DNA of 64,000 nt from Vibrio sp. S9_S30 (GCF_014694455.1 NZ_JAAUWT010000011.1:143814-207813), one strand, 5' to 3'; shown: positions 8,444 to 17,864, counted from the stretch's first letter. Made by a program: numbers and translations. Notes: generated by a model from the letters alone, not told the origin.

Positions 8444-9370
8444 ATGTCCATAGCCACAGAAGAACAAGTTGATGCTGCCATTGCCGCTATCCCGAATTGG
8501 GACCTCTCTAAAGTGTCGAAAAAACCTTTGGTCGGTGGGCTGCTCAATTCTAATTGGTTGGTCACTCACGCGGGGACCGACTTTTTCCTCAAAGTGTTTG
8601 GTATCGGCTCTGAAAATTTTATTGATCGGCAGTTGTCACACGATGCCGCCACCAAAGCCCATACATTGGGGATCTCGCCAAAGGTGGAGTTTTTCAGCCC
8701 AGAAAAAGGCGCGGAAGTGATTGAATTTCTCAGTGGGTATCGAGCGTCAACCAATGCGGATTTTTCAAGAAAAGATTTCCTAGGTTCGGTGATCGACCTC
8801 TACAAAAAATTCAACTCATGTGAGGATTTACCAGTGACAAAGCATGTCTTTGACATGGCGGACGAGCACATCGAGCAGGGCAATGCACTGGGAGCCGTCA
8901 GACCCGCTGATTTTGACTGGTTGTTGTATCAATACAAGCGAGCCAAAGAAGCGTTTATGGCATCGGGGCTGGATATTGTCCCTTGCCACAATGATCCAAT
9001 GCCGGGAAATTTTATGGTCGACATGTCGGACGACGATCACATCAGAGATATGAAGCTTATCGATTTTGAGTTTGCGTCCAACAATGATCGCGCATACGAA
9101 CTGGGCGTCTTCCTTGGGGAGGTCTTTGTTGATGAACCGACCACCCTTGAAATGATTGAACGTTATTACGGGGAATGTCGGGACGACCTTTTTGCCCGAG
9201 TGACGGTGATGCGGGCAGTGGCGGACATCAAATGGGGGTCTTGGGCAGTTCAGCAGCGCCAGTTGTCGGATTGGGATTTTGACTATCAAAAGTACGGTAT
9301 TTGGAAATACGCACGTGCGAGAACCGTTATGGATGATCCTCGCTGGAACCATTGGTTGCGTATACTCTAG
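8444..9370 (+). CDS. Choline kinase-like phosphotransferase, second of two
   Basis: This 308-residue protein is closer to choline/ethanolamine kinases than its upstream neighbour. It has a glycine-rich loop (PLVGGLLNSNW, about 28-38), the catalytic segment CHNDPMPGNF with Asp184 and Asn189, and the metal site IDFE at 206-209. It begins 15 bp after the preceding kinase, so the two are co-transcribed and might act on different intermediates or as a heteromer. Substrate is unknown; choline, ethanolamine or an analogue is a guess from the family. Confidence 0.83.
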   Translation: MSIATEEQVDAAIAAIPNWDLSKVSKKPLVGGLLNSNWLVTHAGTDFFLKVFGIGSENFIDRQLSHDAATKAHTLGISPKVEFFSPEKGAEVIEFLSGYRASTNADFSRKDFLGSVIDLYKKFNSCEDLPVTKHVFDMADEHIEQGNALGAVRPADFDWLLYQYKRAKEAFMASGLDIVPCHNDPMPGNFMVDMSDDDHIRDMKLIDFEFASNNDRAYELGVFLGEVFVDEPTTLEMIERYYGECRDDLFARVTVMRAVADIKWGSWAVQQRQLSDWDFDYQKYGIWKYARARTVMDDPRWNHWLRIL

Positions 9371-9552
9371 TAACCCTGAATTTGGGAGTAGAGCTCGGCG
9401 AACCCCTTAAAATAATGAACACGATTAAAGAGCACCGGAAATTCCGACGACGATGGAGAGAGCGACGCAACGCAACGCTTTCCCTGTGTGAACAACAGAT
9501 CATTGTTGGGTCGGGGTTCTCTATTGAACCCAATTGACCGTGAACGAGTGGT

Positions 9553-9608
9553 TTCATGGAGATACCAATTCATGGAGATACCAATTCGTGGGTATGCCAA
9601 TTCATGAA
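9553..9608 (+). repeat. 16-bp tandem repeat, 3.5 copies
   Basis: Two identical copies of TTCATGGAGATACCAA are followed by one diverged copy (TTCGTGGGTATGCCAA) and a half unit. The array lies in the 289-bp spacer (9371-9659) before the phosphatase gene. I see no gene in that spacer. Confidence 0.9.
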
Positions 9609-9659
9609 AAAGGTCAAAAGGCGTTATTACAACTCAACAAAAGCGAGTGAGATCACTTT

Positions 9660-10427
9660 ATGGATAATTACTTGGTAACGATCGATTTAGCATTGGATAA
9701 ATCCAGAAGGTTGATAGAGAAATACTTTCGTACGGCTTTTCGTGTTGAAAATAAAAGCGATCAGAGTCCAGTTACGATAGCCGACAGAGAAGTGGAATCT
9801 GTCATCAGAGAGGTGATCGCTTCGCGCCACTCTGATCATAATATCTTGGGTGAAGAGCACGGTCTTTTGCACAAGCAGTCTGACTATAAATGGATTATCG
9901 ACCCAATAGATGGTACGAAGAGCTTTATAACAGGCATGCCTACATTTGGTACTTTGATTGCGTTAACGCGATCAAATCAACCCTTCATTGGTGTGATAGA
10001 CATGCCCATTCTCAAAGAATGCTGGGTGGGAATTCTGAACAAAGGGACGTTCAAAGGTGACGTCAGATGCCATACATCCGGTTCCACGAACCTAGAGAAG
10101 GCGTCTTTGTATTGCACGGAACCTGATATGTTTTCGAGCAACGAACTGGAAAGATTTGAAGCGCTGGCCTCAGAAGTCAGTTTGCGAAGATTCGGTGGAG
10201 ACTGTTATTCCTATGGGCTTTTGGCTTCCGGTCATATTGATCTGGTGGTGGAAGGGAGCTTGCAGTATTACGATGTGGTGGCTTTGATTCCGATTGTCGA
10301 AGAGGCTGGGGGCGTTATTACCGATTGGGAAGGTAACCCTATTCAGGAAAACTGGAATGGCTTAGCGGTCGCCGCCGCGTCCAGAGAACTGCATCAGGCA
10401 GCCCTCAGTATTCTGTTCCCAAGATAA
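9660..10427 (+). CDS. Inositol monophosphatase-family phosphatase (HisN-like)
   Basis: The 255-residue enzyme has the metal-binding motifs of the IMPase family: GEEHG (about residue 61), DPIDGTKSF (about 82) and a C-terminal YYDVVALIPIVEEAGG segment that is typical of the histidinol-phosphatase-like branch. It hydrolyses a small-molecule phosphate monoester with Mg2+. As the last gene of the island it could dephosphorylate a product made by the two kinases. Its ribosome site is weak, and the 289-bp repeat-containing spacer may hold its own promoter. A role in histidine synthesis is less likely because no his genes are near. Confidence 0.88.
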   Translation: MDNYLVTIDLALDKSRRLIEKYFRTAFRVENKSDQSPVTIADREVESVIREVIASRHSDHNILGEEHGLLHKQSDYKWIIDPIDGTKSFITGMPTFGTLIALTRSNQPFIGVIDMPILKECWVGILNKGTFKGDVRCHTSGSTNLEKASLYCTEPDMFSSNELERFEALASEVSLRRFGGDCYSYGLLASGHIDLVVEGSLQYYDVVALIPIVEEAGGVITDWEGNPIQENWNGLAVAAASRELHQAALSILFPR

Positions 10428-10483
10428 CTCAAGATGTGCCCCCCGAGGCGAATGCAGTCGAACGACGCCTTATTTTTCTTGAG
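10428..10483 (+). terminator. Probable terminator of the first catabolic operon
   Basis: A two-part hairpin immediately follows the phosphatase stop: outer arms CTCAAGA/TCTTGAG and inner arms AGGCG/CGCCT, with a TATTTTT tract inside the 3' side. It would close the 2298-10427 operon. The rest of the spacer to 10759 holds no gene I can support. Confidence 0.55.
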
Positions 10484-10759
10484 GTGAACGCGTAAGTATC
10501 GTCATTAGCCATCAACATGGCGATCCATAACCCATAAACCATACCAATCAAGGCATGTTTGCGCCTATTTAACTCACGGGTTGCGTGGTGGTCTATATAG
10601 AATGGAAATGTAACTATATCAATGGCTTGTATATTCCCGCAGAAAAGTGTGAACTAGAGAGCCATTGGTTTGGGGTCTAAAGCGGTGGTGCTGATGAGAG
10701 TCAGTGATGCCCCCGCCCCCTTTAACCAAGTATCTCCCCTTAAAGAATAAAGGATTGTT

Positions 10760-11203
10760 ATGCTTGATTTATCTACATTCCCAGATGAAAACTCGAAGAG
10801 ATTTGTTGCTGTATTAAATAAAAAAGTTGATATGGGACGGCTTTTTAATGCTCTTGGTCATATGACCGCGGGGCTGGTTGCCCAAATAGAAGATGTCGAT
10901 AGCCTGTGTTTTTTACCGTATCGAGACAAGGAAGGGGGGATTCACCCATCGATTTCGCACTACCCATTTATTGTTCTCAAGGCTGATAACTCGAATAAGA
11001 TTAGAAAAGTTCGCGGAGAACTGCTTCAGCGACACATCCCATTTACGGATTTTACGGACACAATGATCGTTGGAACATCCGCAGAGCAATTAAAAGCAAC
11101 GTCAGAAAAATCGGAGCAAGACTTAGAGTACTTTGGTGTTTGTATGTTTGGCGATACTTCTGAACTGAAGGAGTTCACAGGGAAGTTTAGCTTGTTTAAG
11201 TAG
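10760..11203 (+). CDS. DUF2000-family protein
   Basis: This 147-residue soluble protein matches the DUF2000 family, which has a peptidyl-tRNA-hydrolase-2-like fold and no settled function. Recognisable segments are RFVAVLNKKVDMGRLFNALGHM (given here in two parts, RFVAVLNKK and GRLFNALGHM), PFIVLKADNSNKIRKVR and IPFTDFTDTMI. An AAGGAT ribosome site precedes the ATG. It is a single-gene unit between the catabolic island and gbpA, and nothing in the context indicates its role. Confidence 0.75.
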   Translation: MLDLSTFPDENSKRFVAVLNKKVDMGRLFNALGHMTAGLVAQIEDVDSLCFLPYRDKEGGIHPSISHYPFIVLKADNSNKIRKVRGELLQRHIPFTDFTDTMIVGTSAEQLKATSEKSEQDLEYFGVCMFGDTSELKEFTGKFSLFK

Positions 11204-11788
11204 TCATATTGATGGATGTGCATGCGACACGGTGTTTCTGTGGGCGAGCAGCCTGTCGCTCTAATGAGGTGATGGAGGCTCCCCCTAGACATCAATGCGC
11301 CAGAACACATCATGCGGTACGTACTTCTAAGGTAGGTGAGCCCACGTTCAACACTGTAAATGGCTGAGTACTCGCTCGGTCGATGTCAGGGTGTTGACTC
11401 CTCTTGCTGGGTAACGTCTTGCCAGTAATCTTGCTCACATCTCATCATTTCACCTGAATCATAAAGTCAATGCCTTGGTGGTGGATAGGTCGACTTTGTG
11501 TGGTTCTTTCGAACATCCTCCCCCTTTTTTCAATGTTTCCTGAGTGTCAGAAATTCTGTATTCAATCAGTCTTATCGAAGTGTCTCAACTTGTAAAAAAT
11601 CATGAAAACGGTTTATTTCACTTTGATTTCGAGTCAAATTATCAGTTGTATCTGCATTTATAGATTATTTTTGGTGTTTAATCCCGTTCGATCTCTAAGT
11701 TTCGGGTTTATGGTTTGATGTTCGGTAGGGGGTTTTACCGAAAACCGGCCCTAGAGTGAGTTTTATTCCACATAATCTAGGAAAAATA
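11204..11788. other. Non-coding leader region upstream of gbpA
   Basis: No gene is visible in these 585 bp. A hairpin at 11721-11742 (arms TTCGGTA/TACCGAA) lies about 45 bp before the gbpA start and could be part of a structured leader. In Vibrio cholerae gbpA is preceded by a c-di-GMP-I riboswitch. I looked for its conserved GCACAGGGCAAACC and GGACGCAAAGCC elements and did not find them. Confidence 0.45.
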
Positions 11789-13264
11789 ATGAATAAATAT
11801 TCTAAATATTCGCTGCTGACTATTGCTTTACTGGGTGTTAGCGGGGCTTGCTATAGCCATGGATACATTTCGACGCATGAAAAAGGGGTTGTTGAAGGAA
11901 GAGTGACGCTATGTAAGTATGCTGCAAAAGGAACAGGGGAAAGAAACCATGGGTGTGGCGCTATTCGGTACGAGCCCCAAAGTGTTGAAGGCCCAGATGG
12001 ATTCCCTAATTATGGACCAGCAGATGGCAGAATCGCCAGTGCACAGACGGGTCTTGCGGCAGCACTCGATGAGCAAACGGCTGATCGATGGGTTAAGCGC
12101 CCTATCAAGGCGGGAAGCCAATATTTTGAATGGACATTTACGGCTAGTCATGTCACCAAAGACTGGAAATATTACATCACCAAGACCGATTGGAATCCGA
12201 ACCAACCTTTGGCACGTAGCTCCTTCGATTTGACACCATTTTGTGTCATCAATGGGAGAATGTCGGCGCCACCAAGACACGTAAATCACCTGTGTGATGT
12301 GCCTGAGCGTGAGGGTTACCATGTCATACTGAGTGTCTGGGATGTCGGCGATACAGGGGCGTCATTTTATAATGTTATAGACGTTAAGTTTGAAGGTGAC
12401 GGTTCATCTCAACCCGCTCCGGTAAAAGAGTGGGAACAAACGGGTCAAATTAGCCCATCGATGGACCTGAATGTAGGCGATTCCGTATTTACTCGTGTTT
12501 TTGACGAGTCGGGAGAGGCGGCGTCATACAGCACAGAACTGGTCATCGAGAATGAGGCCCAAAAAAGCGCGAAAAACTGGTCACATGCACTTGCAAGCAA
12601 AATTAACCAAGAGCAAACGCAAATTCGAGCGGGTCAGAGTCAAAGCAATGGCGAGTTTACACCCAATTATGGTGTTAACCCTATCTTCATCAAAGCAGGC
12701 TCAGGGCTGAAAAACATTGAGATTGGCTATAAGATCAATACACCTGTACAGAATTACGATCTCGATATTACGGGGTTGAAATCCGAGTACTTGATAGGTG
12801 AACAGCCGACAGTACTTGACTTTGCATTGAATGCAACGGGAAGCGTCAGTGCCGAATTCACGGTCTACAACCATCATAAAGAAGCGTTAGCGACTCATGC
12901 CATGCAGCTTGCTGATGGTCAAAATTCGAGTGCTTCGCTAACGTTGTCAAAATCTGAACCTGGGCATCACATGTTGGTTGCGGTGATCAAAGATCAGCAA
13001 GGTAGCGTTATTAATCAACAGACATTTGATTTTCTCTTAAAGGCAGAAAATGGAGAAATTACCCAAGCCAGCTACGACTTTGTGTTTCCTGAAGGTCTTG
13101 AAGGATACACTTCTGGAACTCGAGTACTTTCTCAAAATGGACGCGTTTATCAGTGTAAAGGCTTCCCACAGGCGGGTTACTGTAAGCAATGGGGACCGAG
13201 GCGAACCAACTTTGAACCGGGTGTTGGGCTTCATTGGTATTTAGCGTGGGACGAAGTGCTCTAA
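11789..13264 (+). CDS. gbpA: GbpA-type secreted chitin-binding LPMO (AA10)
   Basis: The 491-residue protein starts at the ATG at 11789 (TAGGAAAA just upstream), giving a signal peptide cut at CYS-HGYIS so that His1 can form the copper-binding histidine brace. The AA10 domain follows (residues about 24-205, with [16 protein letters not shown] and [23 protein letters not shown] segments). Two middle domains for bacterial-surface contact come next, and the C-terminal module has a CBM73-like pattern ([18 protein letters not shown]). Domain order and length match Vibrio GbpA, which binds chitin and mucin GlcNAc and oxidatively cleaves chitin. It is monocistronic and convergent with another chitin-binding secreted enzyme. 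Confidence 0.95.
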   Translation: MNKYSKYSLLTIALLGVSGACYSHGYISTHEKGVVEGRVTLCKYAAKGTGERNHGCGAIRYEPQSVEGPDGFPNYGPADGRIASAQTGLAAALDEQTADRWVKRPIKAGSQYFEWTFTASHVTKDWKYYITKTDWNPNQPLARSSFDLTPFCVINGRMSAPPRHVNHLCDVPEREGYHVILSVWDVGDTGASFYNVIDVKFEGDGSSQPAPVKEWEQTGQISPSMDLNVGDSVFTRVFDESGEAASYSTELVIENEAQKSAKNWSHALASKINQEQTQIRAGQSQSNGEFTPNYGVNPIFIKAGSGLKNIEIGYKINTPVQNYDLDITGLKSEYLIGEQPTVLDFALNATGSVSAEFTVYNHHKEALATHAMQLADGQNSSASLTLSKSEPGHHMLVAVIKDQQGSVINQQTFDFLLKAENGEITQASYDFVFPEGLEGYTSGTRVLSQNGRVYQCKGFPQAGYCKQWGPRRTNFEPGVGLHWYLAWDEVL

Positions 13265-13315
13265 ACGGCTTTACCTAGTAAAATCAGTTACCTAGGTTAA
13301 AGGAATAAGCCGTTT
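13263..13315 (+). terminator. Hairpin after gbpA
   Basis: Outer arms AAACGGCTT/AAGCCGTTT and nested arms TTTACCTAG/CCTAGGTTAAA form a long imperfect stem directly after the gbpA stop, ending in GTTT. This is a likely 3' end or mRNA stabiliser for gbpA. Confidence 0.6.
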
Positions 13316-13398
13316 GGTGAATGGTTAGGAACCTCAGGGGCTACCTGTGCCTATATAGAGAGACGCTCCTACCCTCCCTTCGGTGGCGTTTAGGTATA

Positions 13399-13430
13399 AA
13401 AAATCCCTCGATGAAAATCGAGGGATTTTT
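13399..13430 (-). terminator. Bidirectional terminator between convergent genes
   Basis: The arms AAAAATCCCTCGAT and ATCGAGGGATTTTT flank a GAAA loop. The A and T tracts make it usable on both strands, for gbpA and for the convergent metallophosphoesterase gene ending at 13485. Confidence 0.85.
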
Positions 13431-13484
13431 ACTGCAAAAGCCAGAGTCATCGATAATGACTCTCATGCTATTTACACTGTAAAC

Positions 13485-15374
13485 TTACTGCCCACAAACC
13501 AGTACCCAACTGTCATCACTTCCTGGGATGGAGTTCGTCCAGTATTTGGCTTGGTAGATTTTTCCTTGATAGACGATCTTATCGCCCGTGTCGGCATGGC
13601 TAGGGTTTCCTGCCCAATCGGTTCGAGGCCAGTTAGGGTAAACATGGATCCCCGTTGTATCGCAGGTTGTGCCGTCATTACCACCACCGCCACCGCCACC
13701 AGTTCCACTGTTGGTGAAGCTGGCATTGAGCGTGACACCAGAAAACGAGGCGTACCCCGTTAGGTTGATGTAGTAAGTCCCTACTTCCGGTGCCTCAAAT
13801 GGGCACGATTCGTTGTTTCCATTTTTGAATGGACGGCAGTCGTGGCTTGTTGACGTGGGCGTTGAACCAAATTTGACATACAAGTCAACGTCACCCGAAC
13901 CACCACTGGTTGCGATGTTCAGATTCGTGGCACCAGCGGGGACATCCAATGTATAGGCAATGGTTTGATTGGCAGCCCCCGAAATACCAGTAACAGGAAC
14001 CCCATTTTGAAGCTGACTGCCCGTTGGTGGTTTTGGATCAGGATCAGGCGTTGTTGTGCCTTTATCAATCACAGACAATTGGTTTGCAGCCTGAGTCAGC
14101 TTAAGCACATCCCCAATTTGAGAAGCCGACCACCAGTTGACGCCGCTTGGCAGTGCCAGTGGGTTCGCATTACGTTGTTCGCGGCTTAATGTTTCTGCAC
14201 CAGAACCAAACTGGGCAGTGCGCACTTCCAGTGTCGCTGGGCTTACGCTCAACACTTTAAATTGCTGAATGCTGGCTAAGTCGATGGTCCAGCTTTTCGG
14301 GTCATTGGCGCTTCGAGCGGGGGCTCCCCAACTGCCTTCACCCACATAAACCGTACCACCAGTTGTGGTCGCGCTGAAGTTCGAGCCAGACGGCTTCAAT
14401 GCTTCTGTGACTTTGTTGATGTGTGTATCCGATTCCACCACCAAGTTCATTTTGTGCTGGTAGAACAAGTTCGCCCACCAAGAAACCAAAATGGTGTTAT
14501 CGCGCTTGCCTGAATAATGCGGGTACATGGGTTTGTGGTACTGTGCCACACGCCATTTTGCCGAAGCGGCGCTTGATGCAAGATCTTGGCTTAGCCAGTT
14601 ATTCATCGCTGTGGCGTAGCTAGACCAACCGCTGTCTTTAAACTGGCTATTAAGGGTATAGACGCGCATCAGAGGCGAAATGTTAAATGCCCCGTAGGTG
14701 TCTTTCGGGTTACAGGTTTTATTGCCATCAAAATCGACGCCAAACACTTGGCATACCGTACTGTAATTGTCGTCTTCATGGTTACCGTGTGTCGGGACGA
14801 ATGGGTAAATGCGTTTGTAGTTGACACCATCGATCAAATCGCTTGAAAACGTCAGTTGCCAATCTTTTAGGTATTCACGCATTTCCGAGGCGGAGTTTTG
14901 GTTGGTGTAGTCGCCACCGTGCATGATGAATAATGGGCGAATCTTCGCAACCAGCTTGTTACCTGCTCGGCGAGTTGTCCAACCTGTGCGGGTATCCCCC
15001 CCTGCAATTGCGACAAATGGGGAGTTGTCGGTAGGGGCGGTTTTGAACCAAAGGCGATCGCCACACCCTGCATCATCACACACTCGATAATAGACCGGAG
15101 AGTTGGCTGGCAAACCACTTAACTGCACAAAGCTGCTTTTCAGTGAACTTGCGAACGTATGGCTAAAAGACACATTGGCCGTTTTCCATTCTTGTTCGCT
15201 GGTCGTAAAACCATATTTCACATGGTGATTGGTACTTGTTGTTGGTGAAAATCCGATGGTGGCTTTTGATGATGGCGAACCATCCCAAACCAAACGATGG
15301 TATTCACTTCCAGCGAAGCTTTGACAAGCCATAGCGGACAGTCCGATCAGAATGCTTGTTCTGAGGTAATTCAT
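13485..15374 (-). CDS. Secreted modular metallophosphoesterase with PPC and chitin-binding domains
   Basis: The 629-residue protein has a signal peptide (MNYLRTSILIGLSAMACQSFA-GS, cut about residue 21), an Fn3-like purple acid phosphatase N-terminal domain (about 22-110), and a calcineurin-type catalytic domain with GGDTRTGW, HGGDYTN, GNHEDDN, AQYHKPMYPH and SDTHIN metal ligands. A linker, a prepeptidase C-terminal (PPC) domain with GSGDVDLYVKFGS, a polyglycine linker and a C-terminal CBM5/12-like module (YPNWPRTDWAG...YQGKIYQAKYWT) follow. It is probably exported to release phosphate while anchored on chitin. It is convergent with gbpA, which supports a chitin-surface lifestyle. Confidence 0.9.
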   Translation of the reverse strand: MNYLRTSILIGLSAMACQSFAGSEYHRLVWDGSPSSKATIGFSPTTSTNHHVKYGFTTSEQEWKTANVSFSHTFASSLKSSFVQLSGLPANSPVYYRVCDDAGCGDRLWFKTAPTDNSPFVAIAGGDTRTGWTTRRAGNKLVAKIRPLFIMHGGDYTNQNSASEMREYLKDWQLTFSSDLIDGVNYKRIYPFVPTHGNHEDDNYSTVCQVFGVDFDGNKTCNPKDTYGAFNISPLMRVYTLNSQFKDSGWSSYATAMNNWLSQDLASSAASAKWRVAQYHKPMYPHYSGKRDNTILVSWWANLFYQHKMNLVVESDTHINKVTEALKPSGSNFSATTTGGTVYVGEGSWGAPARSANDPKSWTIDLASIQQFKVLSVSPATLEVRTAQFGSGAETLSREQRNANPLALPSGVNWWSASQIGDVLKLTQAANQLSVIDKGTTTPDPDPKPPTGSQLQNGVPVTGISGAANQTIAYTLDVPAGATNLNIATSGGSGDVDLYVKFGSTPTSTSHDCRPFKNGNNESCPFEAPEVGTYYINLTGYASFSGVTLNASFTNSGTGGGGGGGNDGTTCDTTGIHVYPNWPRTDWAGNPSHADTGDKIVYQGKIYQAKYWTNSIPGSDDSWVLVCGQ

Positions 15375-15389
15375 GTTATTAGTCCTTTA

Positions 15390-16067
15390 TTATTCATTAC
15401 TTCTTTGATTAATTGACGTTAATGTCATCTGCGAGGTATGCCTCTCGCGGTGAGGCTCTGAAACCAGCACCACAAAGGCGGCATTGCGATAAGGCAAAGC
15501 GTTCTCTTTGCCTTCAAAAAGGTTGATTGCCAGCGCTCCGTGCTTCAAATGGCGGTACTGTTGGGCTAGCGATTTATTGGCGCTTATCGTCCAATAATCG
15601 CTGTTTTTAATGCGCGGAAAGAAGTCAGCGGCGATCTGAGCCTGATTCGGTCTGTCGTTGTCTTGCAACAGTGACATGAGCTCTTTTGGTGTTGGCAATC
15701 GCCAATTATGAGTGCCGCATAACCCTTGATCATTGGTACGTTTGATCAGCGCTTGCGTGTCGCATCGCCCGTCTTGATAGAAACAGTCCCCTTTATCGGG
15801 AGCGCCTAATTGCCCATTGAACCAAGAGTAGGTCCAATCGGCATCGTGAATGGATTCATCATCGGTTTTCACTTCCCATAGCAGCCCTGTTTTTTCATCG
15901 GCGACACACGCCCACGGCCCTTGCCAAGGCATCAATCGCTCACCTGATTGCGTGACTTTCGCGTAGCGAGGGTGACTCAATTGAACCGGCAATATGTTCA
16001 AGCTGAGGTAGCTATAAAGAGCCGTTGCAGCGATCATAAGGAGCGTTGCCAGTATTCTGAGCTTCAT
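15390..16067 (-). CDS. DUF1566 (Lcl-domain) exported protein
   Basis: The start at 16067 is chosen because its ATG overlaps the upstream stop in an ATGA, and because it gives a clean N-terminal membrane or signal segment (MKLRILATLLMIAATALYSY). The 225-residue protein contains a DUF1566 domain, seen in TGLLWEVKTDD, GTHNWRLPTPKELMSLL and YWTISANKS. The domain resembles the C-type-lectin/formylglycine-like fold; its function in bacteria is mostly unknown. Translational coupling to the cytochrome fusion at 16064-17584 suggests the two work together at the cell envelope. The metallophosphoesterase gene begins 15 bp downstream, so all three could be one operon. Confidence 0.82.
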   Translation of the reverse strand: MKLRILATLLMIAATALYSYLSLNILPVQLSHPRYAKVTQSGERLMPWQGPWACVADEKTGLLWEVKTDDESIHDADWTYSWFNGQLGAPDKGDCFYQDGRCDTQALIKRTNDQGLCGTHNWRLPTPKELMSLLQDNDRPNQAQIAADFFPRIKNSDYWTISANKSLAQQYRHLKHGALAINLFEGKENALPYRNAAFVVLVSEPHRERHTSQMTLTSINQRSNE

Positions 16068-17584
16068 TGTGCGTACTCCAACTGAATGGGTCGATGGTGG
16101 CGTGTGTGCGCAACCTGAGAATGGTCGAAGGCCGACACCCAAATACAGGTGCCATTTTCCAGTGCAACATCATGTTGGGAGCCCGTGTCATGTTTGCGGG
16201 AAACTTCTAATGTCCAATATCCGTTTTCCCATTTTCCTCGGGCGCGAACGTTGGCTCTGTCGCCCTCAAACTGGTTGGAACGGTATAATACCGAGGGAAT
16301 TTCACTGCCTTCCGGTAAGGTGTCGTGTGCTTTTTGATAAGGTTGGCTGCCAAACCAAGCGAGAGGGCGAGTAACGACGGAAGGTTCTTTAGGGAGCCGT
16401 TTGGGGGTGACGGAATCTTGGGAATACCATTTCCAATTCATTTTGTATCCGCCACTGTCTTTGCCGTCAGCAAGGTAACCTGCCGTGTATCGGCGCTCAC
16501 CAAATCGGGGTGTACTGGCAGGGCCAAAAAAATTATCGTCCGCTTGAAACATATCGTTGGTGCGAACCGCTTTCCAATGCCACAAATCGCGGATCCGATT
16601 GTCCATGCTGGCGTGGTAGCCTTTGCCGTGCCAGTTTTCGGGTTTGCCTTTAATGGGGTTGCGACCAAGGTATGCCGTGCCGTCTGCACCGTAGCCGCAG
16701 GTGCTGGAGATCATCACGGCAAACTTGTCTTCGTAGTAGGTCGTTTCATCAAAGTGATGGAACCCATTTTGCCTGACCACCCACTTTCCGTTCTGTTTAA
16801 ACAAAGGCAAGTGGGCGAGGCTTTTGGTCGCGTCTTTCCAGCGAAAGAGAAAGTATGTCTCATATGCGTTGGCGGCTGCTTTGATCGAGACAGTCGTTGC
16901 CCCATCATCGAAGTTGGCGCCCCCCGTGGTAAGAACGGAGAGTTCGTTTGCTTCTTGCCAAAAGGCTTCATTGGGTTCGCCATCCACATTAACCAGTTCA
17001 TCAATGCTGATCTTTTTCACCATTAAAGGAAGCTGGCTACCGGAATACATCCATGCCCATCCAGCCCCTGTGGCGCCAAGTGAGAGAAGCAGCGTCAATG
17101 AGAGCCGTGCTTGTTTTAGCGTTCGAAAGGGCACCACCCTTTTTAACACGTTTGCCCCATATTGAATGATGTAAACCAAACTGTGCAGTATCAAAAAAAC
17201 CAACATGCCAATGGCAGACCAAAAGTGCCAAGCCTGAAGGTTTATGAAATCCAGCTGCCACCAATAGAGTGCGCCAGATATCAGAGCCGATAGAGTGATG
17301 GCATAGCCAAAGTATTGAACCCCGAGATGGTATTGTGATGAGGGTTTGGTCGCGCGTTTCTTCCGGCGCAGCACATAGAAAACGTAACCCAATGTGCTAG
17401 AAAAAAGGACAACCCCGCTTACGTAATGCAGATCGTGCAGGTTACCCTGCGGTAATATTGGAGAAAGCCAATGTAAAGTTCGATCTGAGACCAAATGAAT
17501 CCGCAAACCTGTAAGCAAATTCAGTAATGCTGAAATAGAGACAAGCAAGTGGATAAGAATAAAGTCGAAACGCCTAGGAGTCAT
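16064..17584 (-). CDS. Cytochrome b561-like membrane domain fused to an ethylbenzene-dehydrogenase-type haem domain
   Basis: With the ATG at 17584 the protein has about 506 residues; a TTG at 17611 is possible but has no ribosome site. Residues about 5-175 contain four or five membrane helices with histidines suitable for haem b (FILIHLLVS, HDLHYVSG, AWHFWSA, LILHSLVY). A further helix leads into a periplasmic EB_dh-type domain (about 210-500) with ISIDELVNVDGEPNEAFW and many His and Met residues. In known systems this domain holds the haem of DMSO-reductase-family gamma subunits. No molybdoenzyme gene is adjacent, so the electron partner is unknown. Confidence 0.78.
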   Translation of the reverse strand: MTPRRFDFILIHLLVSISALLNLLTGLRIHLVSDRTLHWLSPILPQGNLHDLHYVSGVVLFSSTLGYVFYVLRRKKRATKPSSQYHLGVQYFGYAITLSALISGALYWWQLDFINLQAWHFWSAIGMLVFLILHSLVYIIQYGANVLKRVVPFRTLKQARLSLTLLLSLGATGAGWAWMYSGSQLPLMVKKISIDELVNVDGEPNEAFWQEANELSVLTTGGANFDDGATTVSIKAAANAYETYFLFRWKDATKSLAHLPLFKQNGKWVVRQNGFHHFDETTYYEDKFAVMISSTCGYGADGTAYLGRNPIKGKPENWHGKGYHASMDNRIRDLWHWKAVRTNDMFQADDNFFGPASTPRFGERRYTAGYLADGKDSGGYKMNWKWYSQDSVTPKRLPKEPSVVTRPLAWFGSQPYQKAHDTLPEGSEIPSVLYRSNQFEGDRANVRARGKWENGYWTLEVSRKHDTGSQHDVALENGTCIWVSAFDHSQVAHTRHHRPIQLEYAQ

Positions 17585-17782
17585 GTTTGGTTCTGTGCAA
17601 AAGTTAATCAAATGAATAAGATTTGATGGTAGAACCTAGTAGACGAATTACTATTTAAATTCCGTTAAATTTCTGATACTTACCAAATTGGTTCTATTTT
17701 TGTTATGCAACAATATGTATCTTTCAGTAATTATTTGTCACAGGTAACGTAAGTGGAGGTTTTCACGGCAGTTAGAACAAAA

Positions 17783-17808
17783 AATGCCAGCATCACAGTG
17801 CTGGCATT
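17783..17808. terminator. Hairpin, copy 1 of an identical pair
   Basis: Arms AATGCCAGCA/TGCTGGCATT with a six-base loop. The same 29-bp block (17781-17809) recurs at 19231-19259, so the pair flanks the lysozyme/immunity genes. It is preceded by an A-run, so on the minus strand it would terminate the immunity gene transcript. Confidence 0.75.
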
Positions 17809-17864
17809 GGTGGTTCGAAATGACTCAACTTGATCGGTAGGACGTCTCTAGGAGTCAGCTATTA

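Noticed and set aside
7490..9370. Aminoglycoside resistance genes
   Set aside because: The family match is only at superfamily level and the operon is catabolic; choline-kinase-like segments fit better.
11204..11788. c-di-GMP-I riboswitch upstream of gbpA
   Set aside because: The two conserved core elements expected from Vibrio cholerae riboswitches are absent; only an unrelated short hairpin is seen.
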